Shown piece after piece: positions 1 through 5,677 of a stretch of 5,722 nucleotides of DNA. Source of the DNA: an uncultured Anaeroplasmataceae bacterium. GTDB taxonomy: Bacteria > Bacillota_I > Bacilli_A > Acholeplasmatales > Anaeroplasmataceae. The stretch spans positions 1 to 5,722 of the forward strand of contig CAKQEA010000047.1 in NCBI GenBank assembly GCA_934229785.1. The letters run 5' to 3'. The notes under the pieces were generated by a model that worked only from the letters and a program-made list of their open reading frames with translations, ran no database searches and was not told the DNA's origin. Made by a program: the position numbers and the translations under genes. How positions within the stretch are numbered: position 1 is the first letter of the stretch; each line of letters begins with the position of its first letter.

Positions 1-4
1 AAAA

Positions 5-73
5 GAGGTAGTAAATCATTGCCTACCTCAATTTTTAAGAGGGTAACTACCTACCTACCTCAGAATTTAAAGA
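5..73. repeat. GAGGTAG/CTACCTC inverted and direct repeat cluster
   Basis: GAGGTAG at 5-11 is the exact reverse complement of CTACCTC at 23-29, with an 11-nt loop, and the right arm is followed by AATTTTT. This could be a weak terminator for a gene ending left of the window. A second CTACCTC lies at 55-61 after a short CTAC tandem run, so the same left arm could pair with either. The blocks at 23-40 and 55-73 are imperfect direct repeats with a 32-nt period. No open frame of note covers it. The function is not known; a terminator is the plainest reading. Confidence 0.4.
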
Positions 74-139
74 ACCTAATTTTATTAATTAAATTATTAA
101 AGTGTATAAAATAAATACTCATGTGCTTGCTGTATATAG

Positions 140-145
140 TATAAT
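140..145 (+). promoter_or_regulatory. possible -10 box (TATAAT) upstream of the AlbA_2 gene
   Basis: An exact TATAAT lies 170 bases before the GTG start at 316 and 28 bases before the dyad at 173-192. No good -35 hexamer sits 16-18 bases upstream; the bases there read about ACTCAT. In DNA this AT-rich a chance match is easy. It is listed because it would place the dyad in the early transcribed region, the position expected of an operator. Confidence 0.3.
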
Positions 146-172
146 GAAACTGAGCCACTTATGATACAATAA

Positions 173-192
173 CCTTACTAATGTTAGTAAGG
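173..192. promoter_or_regulatory. perfect 9-bp dyad, candidate operator
   Basis: CCTTACTAA (173-181) is exactly inverted as TTAGTAAGG (184-192) around a TG centre. It is not followed by a T tract, so it is not an intrinsic terminator. It lies between a TATAAT at 140-145 and the AlbA_2 gene, whose product ends in a winged-helix DNA-binding domain. Autoregulation through this site is therefore possible, but that is inference. The right arm also contains an AAGGAG that abuts an ATG at 195, too close to serve well as a ribosome site. Confidence 0.45.
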
Positions 193-194
193 AG

Positions 195-292
195 ATGAAA
201 GGAATAATTATATTCAATATTAAAAATGTATCGATAAATGTATTGATAAATGTATTGATAAATGTTACAATAAAAGTATGAATAAATGTGTT
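195..292 (+). repeat. six phased 12-bp repeats; relic of an AlbA_2-type linker
   Basis: Six consecutive 12-base units start at 221, 233, 245, 257, 269 and 281. The consensus is GATAAATGTATT; the units at 233 and 245 are identical and the others have a few changes. The frame open from ATG 195 reads NVSINVLINVLINVTIKV, then stops at 279-281 after 28 codons. This is the same repeat, in the same reading phase, as the NVSINVPINVSIN linker of the gene at 316-1647. I read it as the leftover linker of an upstream, deleted paralogue rather than a real peptide gene, because the ATG has no correctly spaced ribosome site. Binding of a regulator to the phased repeats is a less likely alternative. Confidence 0.6.
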
Positions 293-304
293 GGTATTTA
301 TGCT

Positions 305-310
305 GGAGGT
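305..310 (+). promoter_or_regulatory. ribosome binding site fixing the GTG start at 316
   Basis: GGAGGT sits five bases before GTG 316. An in-frame ATG at 286 lies inside the 12-bp repeats, has no Shine-Dalgarno match, and would add ten residues (MCWYLCWRYI) that look unlike the start of an AlbA_2 domain. The GTG start is therefore preferred. Confidence 0.75.
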
Positions 311-315
311 ATATT

Positions 316-1647
316 GTGAAAAATAGAGAAAATGAACAATTAGAGTATAAGAAAACAACTGCCGAATTAAAAGAAGGAGTAATATCTTTGTCATCTATGC
401 TTAATAAGCATGGACATGGAGTTTTATATTTTGGTGTTAAAAATGATGGTTCAATTTTTGGGCAAATAATAGGTAAAGATACAACTTCGAATGTTTCAAA
501 GGAAATTAAAAATTATCTAAGGCCTGTTGTTACTCCTACAATTACTCTTTTAGAGATGGATAATAAAACTATTATTAAAGTTGAAGCATATGGAGAAGAT
601 AAACCATATGCAGCATATGGAAGATATTATCTTAGATCTGATGATGAGGATTTGCAAATGACAAATAGTCAATTAGAAGATTTCTTTATAAATAAGAATA
701 TTGATTATTCAAAATGGGAAAATGAAATTACGGAATATGGGGAAGAAGTTGTAGACGAAGAACTTTTAATTACATATATAAATAAAGGTAATGAAATTGG
801 TAGAATTTCGTTTTTATATAAAGATGCCAATGATGCTTTAACAAAACTTGGTTTAATGAAAAAGAATAAATTAAATAATGCAGGGCTTTATTTGTTTTCA
901 TCTTTAAAACCATTAACTTTAAAACTCGCTATTTATCCAACAGATGAGAGGATTTCTTTTATTGATAATGTTATTTTTAAGGGGAATATGTTTGAATGCA
1001 TTGATTATGCTTATAAATATATTTTGAAGAATATTAATTGGAGAGCTGAAATTGTTGGTATGGATAGAGTTGAAACACCAGAAATACCAGTTGAAGCAAT
1101 TAGAGAAATAGTTGTTAATAGTTTTGCACATATGAAAGTTAATAATAGTTCATTTAATGAGATATATATAACTCCTACTAGAATACATATTTATAATCCA
1201 GGATTTTTGGTAAAAGGAAAATCTCCACTTGATTTTGCAAATGGAGAAAATGGCCCTATAGCTAGGAATCCATTAATTAATACAGTTTTATATTTAAATA
1301 AAACAATTGAATCTTTTGGAACAGGTTTTGGTAGAGTATTTAAATTATGTGACAAAGAAAATGTTAGTTATTCATATAAAAACAATGAGTTTGGTTTTGT
1401 TTTTGAATTTTTAAGGAAACAAAATGTTTCGATAAATGTACCGATAAATGTATCTATAAATTTATCAAAAACCGAGGCATTGGTATTAGATATTATAAAA
1501 AATAATAAAGGAATAAATAAAACTCAAATTGCAAAAATGATTGATAGAGCAGAAATGACAGTTCAACGTGCAATTAAAAAATTAATTGATGAAAAATTAA
1601 TTAGACGTGTTGGATCAAATAAAAATGGTTATTGGGAAATTATTTAA
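316..1647 (+). CDS. AlbA_2 domain ATP-binding protein with C-terminal winged helix (RecG-like regulator type)
   Basis: This is an intact 443-residue protein from the GTG start. Residues about 6-120 form a Schlafen-type AlbA_2 domain: an E-x-E-Y-K-like opening (residues 7-12), then SSMLNKHGHGVLYFGVKNDG (27-45). Residues about 255-345 match the GHKL-like HATPase_c_4 region of this family, with IPVEAIREIVVNSFAH (257-272), IYNPG (292-296) and IESFGTGFGR (331-340). Residues 370-384 are a tetrapeptide-repeat linker, NVSINVPINVSINLS, written in 12-bp units. Residues 385-443 form a winged helix (TQIAKMIDRAEMTVQRAIKKL). Members are annotated as ATP-binding proteins, putative transcriptional regulators or RecG-like helicases, and are common in accessory and defence-associated DNA; their molecular role is mostly untested. 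No helicase motifs are visible, so a cytoplasmic DNA-binding regulator is the cautious call. The gene appears to be monocistronic, with strong terminators at 1835-1926. The length is typical of the family and no disruption is seen. Confidence 0.9.
   Translation: MKNRENEQLEYKKTTAELKEGVISLSSMLNKHGHGVLYFGVKNDGSIFGQIIGKDTTSNVSKEIKNYLRPVVTPTITLLEMDNKTIIKVEAYGEDKPYAAYGRYYLRSDDEDLQMTNSQLEDFFINKNIDYSKWENEITEYGEEVVDEELLITYINKGNEIGRISFLYKDANDALTKLGLMKKNKLNNAGLYLFSSLKPLTLKLAIYPTDERISFIDNVIFKGNMFECIDYAYKYILKNINWRAEIVGMDRVETPEIPVEAIREIVVNSFAHMKVNNSSFNEIYITPTRIHIYNPGFLVKGKSPLDFANGENGPIARNPLINTVLYLNKTIESFGTGFGRVFKLCDKENVSYSYKNNEFGFVFEFLRKQNVSINVPINVSINLSKTEALVLDIIKNNKGINKTQIAKMIDRAEMTVQRAIKKLIDEKLIRRVGSNKNGYWEII
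1419..1466 (+). repeat. 12-bp coding repeat (interdomain linker)
   Basis: Four 12-base units start at 1419, 1431, 1443 and 1455 (for example GATAAATGTACC and GATAAATGTATC). They encode the NVSI/NVPI/NVSI/NLS linker between the ATPase-like and winged-helix domains of the gene at 316-1647. The units at 1431 and 1443 differ by one base. The same unit is repeated outside the gene at 221-292 and 4226-4261. Confidence 0.8.
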
Positions 1648-1723
1648 TCTTGTGTAGAATATGAATGCCATATATTGATAAATTAATCTTTTAACAATAA
1701 TGGTAAAAAATACTATATAGATT

Positions 1724-1756
1724 CATGATTATGTTAAATATTTAAAATCATGTTTT
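1724..1756 (+). terminator. weak AT-rich hairpin after the AlbA_2 gene
   Basis: CATGATT (1724-1730) pairs with AATCATG (1746-1752). The loop contains the self-complementary TTAAATATTTAA (1734-1745), and TTTT follows. The stem has only two G-C pairs, so termination here would be inefficient. The stronger signals at 1835-1926 are likelier ends for the upstream transcript. Confidence 0.3.
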
Positions 1757-1834
1757 GTGATATACGGTTGAATTGGTTTGCCTATCGACATAGAATGAAA
1801 AAAAGTAAGTTGGAAGTGCCAGAAAGGCTCAAAT

Positions 1835-1876
1835 GAGTGATTTTGCCCTAATTTTGGGGTATTTTCACTCTTTTTT
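1835..1876 (+). terminator. intrinsic terminator, first of two in tandem
   Basis: GAGTGA (1835-1840) pairs with TCACTC (1865-1870). A CCC (1846-1848) to GGG (1856-1858) inner pairing lies across a symmetric internal loop, and six T follow (1871-1876). It lies about 190 bases beyond the stop of the AlbA_2 gene on the same strand. Confidence 0.65.
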
Positions 1877-1883
1877 ATACTTA

Positions 1884-1926
1884 AAAGGGCACTTTTGATT
1901 TTGAAGTGCCCTTTAATATTTTTTTT
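1884..1926 (+). terminator. strong intrinsic terminator, second of two in tandem
   Basis: An uninterrupted 11-bp stem, AAAGGGCACTT (1884-1894) with AAGTGCCCTTT (1904-1914), has a 9-base loop. It is followed by AATA and eight T (1919-1926). This is the clearest terminator in the window. The A-rich left flank lets it act weakly on the other strand too, but the T tract favours the + strand. Its right-arm sequence AAGTGCC also occurs at 1814-1820. Confidence 0.8.
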
Positions 1927-2005
1927 GTAAAGTAAAACGTTTATTTTATTGGTTAAAACTGAGAAACTGTAGTATAGCGTTTTATTCTAGTATGTTAAGA
2001 AGTAA

Positions 2006-2170
2006 AATGAAACTGATTTTATAGAAATTGACTCTGTAATTAGAGTTGATTTTTATGATCTTAATTATAAAAGTGATCAAGTAAGTGATCAAGTTGACAA
2101 CCTTAATACTAGTTTAATTGATACTATATTCTTTTCTTTAAAATCATCTCAATCTATATTTTTTTGTTAG
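2006..2170 (+). pseudogene. relic of an AlbA_2-family C-terminal region (SDQV linker)
   Basis: An open stretch without a start codon at its head, from after TAA 2003-2005 to TAG 2168-2170, reads ETDFIEIDSVIRVDFYDLNY followed by KSDQVSDQVDNL. The first part resembles the strand that ends the ATPase-like domain in AlbA_2/RecG-like regulators (F-I-E...F-x-V-x-F-Y). The SDQVSDQV repeat, written as two 12-base units (2072-2083 and 2084-2095) differing at one base, is a common linker type in that family. No winged helix follows. It has no ribosome site and nothing recognisable before 2006. I take it as a fragment of a deleted paralogue; homology is by eye only. Confidence 0.5.
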
Positions 2171-2221
2171 GAAATATTCATTCAGTTGGATAATAAGTTT
2201 TTTTTGCTAGAAGTACATTTT

Positions 2222-2353
2222 TTAAGGTTTATATTAAAATAAGGAACAAATAGGGAATGATGAAATATAGTAATTATAAAAAAATACTAAAAATGTAACG
2301 TATTTATTAAAAAGTAGGGGAAAATGTTCATTAAAAAGTAGGGAAAAATATTA
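2222..2353 (+). pseudogene. second AlbA_2-type C-terminal relic with 24-bp tandem repeat
   Basis: From 2222 one frame reads (A)RSTFFKVYIKIRNK before a stop. This lines up with EFGFVFEFLRKQN just before the linker of the intact gene. Another frame then reads NKEQIGNDE. TAAAAATGTAAC at 2288-2299 matches the first linker unit seen at 221 and 4226. Two copies of a 24-base unit follow (2306-2329 and 2330-2353), sharing ATTAAAAAGTAGGG. Stops and frame changes show that it is not translated as a whole. The block 2235-2269 is about 90% alike to 4188-4223, linking the two relics. Confidence 0.45.
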
Positions 2354-2395
2354 ACGTCAGATGTTAAAATATAGTAACTATTAATGGTAACGACT

Positions 2396-3644
2396 ATGTA
2401 TTTAAAAAGATATATTGAAAAGGAAATAAAGGATGCTTTAGAAATATCAGGAGTTGTTGTTATTAGTGTGCCAAAATTTTATGGAAAGACGACAACAAGT
2501 AAAGTGTTTGCTAAAAGTATGTATGCACTTGATACAAAGAAAAAAAATTGAATTAGCTCAAACTAGTCCTGAAGGAATTCTTATTGGTGAAGTACCAAGA
2601 TTAATTGATGAATGGCAAAATGTTCCTGATTTGTGGAATTGTGCACGAACTGAAGTTGATAATAGAGAAAGTAAATTTGGCCAATTTATATTTACTGGTA
2701 GTTCAACATCAGCTGATATTAATGATATATATCATTCAGGAGCTGGAAGAATTGTGACTATACCTATGACGTTATCAGAGACTAATGAGACTAAGAAAAT
2801 TGTATCTCTAAGTGCTTTATTCTCTGGTCAAAATTCATTATTTTATGTTAATGATAATTTTTCTTTATATGATATAGCATTTTACATTTGTAGAGGTGGT
2901 TGGCCATTATCATTAAATGATAATAAAGATATAAGCTTGAGGATAACTGAAAATTATTGTAGCACTCTTTTCAACTTTGAAAATAGTAAAAAAAAGTTTA
3001 GAAATAAAAAGCCAGAAATTATGAGAATGATTTTAAGGAGCTATGCGAGAAATGTTTCTACAGAAGTAAGAAGAAAAACAATTTTAACTGATGTTAATGA
3101 GCATGATGATAGAAATTTAGATCCTAGTACTTTTGATGATTATGTTGATGCATTAAAGGATTTATTTATTATAAGGGATATAGAGCCTTGGAATCCTAAT
3201 TTTAGAAGCAAAACTGCTATTGTTTCCTCACCAACAAGACATTTTGTTGATACTTCGATAGATGCTAATTCCTTAGGAATATCACCAAATGATTTGATTA
3301 ATGATCCAAATACATTCGGATTGTTTTTCGAGGATTTTGTTATTAAAGAATTGTCTGTTTATGCAATGGTATTAAAAGGAGAATTAAGGCATTATCGTGA
3401 CGGAAATGGCTTAGAATGTGATGCAGTACTACATTTGAAAAATGGTGAATATGCCCTAATAGAAATAAAATTAGGCGGTGAGCAATTAATTGCTGATGGA
3501 ATAAAAAACTTAAATGCTTTAGAAAATAAAATAATTAATTCTAATAAACATTTACCAAAATTTAAAATGATTATTACAGCATGTGGTGATGCCTATATAA
3601 AAAATAATGTGTTTATAGTTCCTATAAACATAGTTACCGATTAA
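2396..3644 (+). pseudogene. DUF4143-family P-loop ATPase, frameshifted
   Basis: A start at ATG 2396 gives MYLKRYIEKEI, the usual opening of this ATPase family (COG1373-like AAA superfamily), then a P-loop-like SVPKFYGKTTTS at residues 24-35. That frame stops at 2549-2551 after 51 codons. The rest continues without a break in the +1 frame to 3644. Dropping one A from the eight-A run at 2540-2547 restores 415 residues, the normal length. Downstream landmarks in restored numbering are LIDEWQ (69-74, Walker B), FIFTGSS, GAGR, LICRGGWP-like YICRGGWP, ILRSYARN, and a C-terminal DUF4143 region with E340-x-D342...E356-I-K358, a PDDEXK-like arrangement. The first Walker A glycine is valine (V25, GTG at 2468-2470). 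No clear ribosome site precedes 2396. Two independent defects suggest decay. Transcript slippage on the A run could still rescue the frame. The family's role is poorly defined; some members sit in accessory or toxin-antitoxin-like loci. Confidence 0.85.
2540..2547 (+). other. eight-A run at the frameshift point
   Basis: The break in the DUF4143 ATPase lies at or near this homopolymer: codons in the upstream frame run GAT ACA AAG AAA AAA AAT TGA, while the downstream frame continues as AAA ATT GAA. Seven A would make one open frame. Such runs are prone to replication slippage, polymerase slippage and sequencing error, so the state seen may be mutation, phase variation or artefact. Confidence 0.7.
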
Positions 3645-3666
3645 TAATTTAAATGAATAATTAAAG

Positions 3667-3994
3667 ATGAAAAATATTTATCCTCATAGATTACCGATAA
3701 AAAAATCTAATTTCAAAATTGAACAAAAAGATAATTTTAAAAATGTTGTTAGGATTAGATATTATGATGAGAATGACGACTCCTAAATTGTTGGGAAAAT
3801 AGTTATAGCAAAGGTAAATGATACTGAAACTATATCGTTTATTGATGTTGATTTCTTTGCCGAAAAAGGTAATAGATATATTATAAACAAGTGACTTATA
3901 ATATTAATGGCGCAACAAAAAAGCAAAAGAAAGATAATATAGACTAATGCTTACTGAAGAGAAGAATAGTATATATGTTACATATCTTTGTTGA
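3667..3994 (+). pseudogene. decayed small gene of unknown function
   Basis: ATG 3667 opens 39 codons ending at TAA 3784-3786. The same frame then continues (IVGKIVIAKVNDTETISFID and on) to a TGA at 3892-3894. Protein-like text carries on in the other two frames: YKQVTYNINGATKKQKKDN (from 3882) and LMLTEEKNSIYVTYLC (to TGA 3992-3994). Read together this suggests one reading frame of about 110 residues broken by one nonsense change and at least two frameshifts. It begins 22 bases after the DUF4143 stop and on the same strand, so it may once have been in that operon. I do not recognise the family. The ribosome site is weak (TTAAAG). Chance low-complexity ORFs in AT-rich DNA are the alternative. 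Confidence 0.4.
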
Positions 3995-4041
3995 TTGAAA
4001 ATTTAAAAAATAAAAAAAATACTTTGTGCTTTATGATATAT

Positions 4042-4261
4042 CGTTAAATGTATATTTTACTTAAAAAAACTTGAAAAGTAAATATAATATTGGTTAATTT
4101 GTTCTTTGTGAGTAGTTCACTTTTTGTTATCTCACTATGTAAAATTAATTGAATTTTATTTGTTAATAATATTTTTTCGGTTTGTAGTAAAATAAGGAAT
4201 AAATAAGGAACGATGATAATATATTTAAAAATGTATCTATATATGTATTTATAAATTTGAT
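4042..4261 (+). pseudogene. third AlbA_2-type C-terminal relic, joined to a truncated DUF1016 gene
   Basis: One + strand frame reads FVISLCKIN, a stop, then ILFVNNIFSVCSKIRNK and a stop at 4204-4206. This matches, with small gaps, the VFKLCDKEN...KNNEFGFVFEFLRKQ segment of the intact gene at 316-1647. A second frame continues NDDNIFKNVSIYVFINLIIT, which is the repeat linker. The 12-base units at 4226, 4238 and 4250 belong to the same repeat, and TAAAAATGTATC at 4226-4237 is identical to the unit at 221-232. The winged helix is missing: sequence homologous to a DUF1016 gene on the other strand begins by about 4287. The relic is most convincing from 4120 on; the portion before that is weaker. 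Confidence 0.5.
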
Positions 4262-4657
4262 TATAACTTTTGCTTGATTTTTGTAAATATACCATAGCAT
4301 TTCTGCGTGCGATTTTGATTTGGACATAATTTCAATTAATGTGCGCCACGGAATTTCTATCCCAGCTTGGGAGAATAGTTCATTGTGTGTATATTCATTT
4401 GCAATTTGAGCCATTCTATATAAATTTTGAGTAGAATATCCCTTGCCATATTCTTTTAAATCATTAGCTAGATTTTGAATATATTTACTTCCCCAAATTT
4501 TTCTTTTGTTAATAATTGTGCCTATTTCATAATAGGTCATAATCATAGTGCTATTAACAACAATCATAGCTTTAGCTTGGTTTGTCTTAATAGTTTCTTT
4601 AATTTTTTGTAAATCATTGAAATAATCTTTTTCGAAAATATTGTTTTCTTTAATAAT
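4163..4657 (-). pseudogene. truncated DUF1016 (YhcG-type) nuclease gene, N-terminal domain only
   Basis: Matched to the neighbouring intact copy, this gene starts at 4655-4657, but the start codon is ATT instead of ATG and a two-codon deletion follows. The conserved ribosome site is kept. About the first 77 residues are nearly identical to the intact copy (ends KEYGKGYSTQNL). Then come YRMAQIANEYTHNELFSQAG and IPWRTLIEIMSKSKSHAEML, which still fit the DUF1016 N-terminal domain but differ strongly from its neighbour. Homology ends after WYI at about 4287. The frame runs on into repeat-derived residues (KFINTYIDTFLNI), antisense to an AlbA_2 relic, and stops at 4163-4165. The whole nuclease domain is absent. 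If initiated at ATG 4565-4567, a 134-residue product is possible but has no ribosome site. It is a remnant, or possibly a donor for recombination with its neighbours. Confidence 0.8.
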
Positions 4658-4675
4658 ATTTGTACCTCATTTATT

Positions 4676-5659
4676 TTAATTATTTTCTTTTAATTTTTTA
4701 TTTAAATATAGAGGTAATTCCTCTATAAACTTATATTTAGAAATGCCAAGATGTAATTGAGCCTTATTTAATGATGTTTTAGCTACATAGCTATCAGCTT
4801 CTTTACATAATAATAAACCAATTGTTTCATCGTCTCTTTCAGTTCGTTCTAAATCATCAACTGCATTAACATAAAATATAAGTTGTCCTAAATCAGCAGG
4901 AGTAAATTTGCCTATTTTAACCTCAATAACAACATAACAATGTATTTTAGTATGGTATAGAAGAATATCAATATAAAATTCCTCTTTAGTAGGAGTAACT
5001 AATTTATATTCTTTACCAACTAAAGAGAAACCAGATCCTAATTCTTGAAGAAATTTAATAATATTATCGATCATTTGATTCTTTAAATCTTTTTCATTAT
5101 TAATATTATTCTTATCTAAAAAATCAAAGACATAGGTATCCTTAAATAATTCATTATATAAATCATCAGATTTTACAATATTAGAAGTAGTAGGCTCAAT
5201 TAAGCTACGTTCATAGGCTTTCGTAGCTATTTGATTTAATACTATAGACCTGGACCAACCATTTTTATGAGTCTCATTGATATACCATAATATTTCTTCA
5301 TGTGATTTTGATTTATATAGTATCTCTATGAGAGTGTACCATGGAATTAATTTGTCAGCAAGTTGCTGACTAAATTCGTCAATTGAAAATTCTTTTGCAA
5401 ATTTTACCATATATTTTAAATTTTGAGTAGAATACCCCTTGCCATATTCTTTTAAATCATTAGCTAGATTTTGAATATATTTACTTCCCCAAGTTTTTCT
5501 TTTATTGATAATTGTGCCTATTTCATAATAGGTCATAATCATAGCACTATTAACAACAACCATAGCTTTAGCTTGGTTTGTTTTAATAGTTTCTTTGATT
5601 TTTTGTAAATCATTGAAATAATCTTTTTCGAAAATATTGTTATCTTTTTCTTTAATCAT
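4676..5659 (-). CDS. DUF1016 (YhcG-type) PDDEXK nuclease domain protein
   Basis: This is an intact 327-residue protein, close to the family's usual length. Residues about 12-150 are the DUF1016 N-terminal domain: YYEIGTIINKRKTWGSKYIQ (44-63), LANDLKEYGKGYSTQNLKYM (65-84), LIPWYTLIEIL (104-114), then LWYINETHKNGWSRSIVLNQ (124-143). Residues about 175-320 are the YhcG C-terminal nuclease-like domain, with ELGSGFSLVGKEYKL (206-220), FYIDILLYH (228-236) and VVIEVKIGKFTPADLGQLIF (243-262). The likely catalytic residues are D231, E246 and K248, with E206 a possible fourth. Family members are predicted nucleases, often found near type I restriction-modification genes and in mobile or defence regions; no restriction gene is seen here. 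The ATG has GAGGT six bases upstream. It is the middle member of a tandem series, 18 bp from each neighbour, so the genes are probably cotranscribed from a promoter to the right of the window. Confidence 0.93.
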   Translation of the reverse strand: MIKEKDNNIFEKDYFNDLQKIKETIKTNQAKAMVVVNSAMIMTYYEIGTIINKRKTWGSKYIQNLANDLKEYGKGYSTQNLKYMVKFAKEFSIDEFSQQLADKLIPWYTLIEILYKSKSHEEILWYINETHKNGWSRSIVLNQIATKAYERSLIEPTTSNIVKSDDLYNELFKDTYVFDFLDKNNINNEKDLKNQMIDNIIKFLQELGSGFSLVGKEYKLVTPTKEEFYIDILLYHTKIHCYVVIEVKIGKFTPADLGQLIFYVNAVDDLERTERDDETIGLLLCKEADSYVAKTSLNKAQLHLGISKYKFIEELPLYLNKKLKENN

Positions 5660-5665
5660 ATTTGT

Positions 5666-5670
5666 ACCTC
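5666..5670 (-). promoter_or_regulatory. ribosome binding site of the intact DUF1016 gene
   Basis: GAGGT on the minus strand lies six bases before ATG 5657-5659. The same site recurs at 4664-4668 before the truncated copy, where the codon at the matching place has become ATT. This recurrence supports the chosen start in the intact gene. Confidence 0.7.
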
Positions 5671-5677
5671 ATTTATT

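Noticed and set aside
221..292. CRISPR array or replication iterons
   Set aside because: The units are 12 bases, directly abutting with no spacers, so it is not CRISPR. There is no replication gene or other origin signature nearby, and the same unit is plainly coding at 1419-1466.
221..315. Cysteine-repeat peptide (KCID units) in an alternative + frame
   Set aside because: It is a shadow frame of the 12-bp repeat with no start codon or ribosome site ahead of the repeats.
119..394. Minus-strand open frame of 91 codons rich in NTFI repeats
   Set aside because: It is the reverse reading of the 12-bp repeats and the start of the AlbA_2 gene, with low complexity and no ribosome site.
919..1131. 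Minus-strand open frame inside the AlbA_2 gene
   Set aside because: It is antisense to a well-supported domain and has AT-driven N/I/F-rich composition.
1801..1926. tracrRNA or a type III toxin-antitoxin RNA
   Set aside because: There is no cas gene, CRISPR repeat match, toxN-like gene or repeated antitoxin RNA unit in the window.
4108..4135. GTGAG/CTCAC hairpin as a terminator for the DUF1016 genes
   Set aside because: The stem has only five pairs with a long loop and no T tract on the minus strand.
4044..4295. Minus-strand open frame overlapping the truncated DUF1016 copy in another frame
   Set aside because: It is antisense to the AlbA_2 relic and the repeats; lysine/isoleucine-rich, unlike any family I know.
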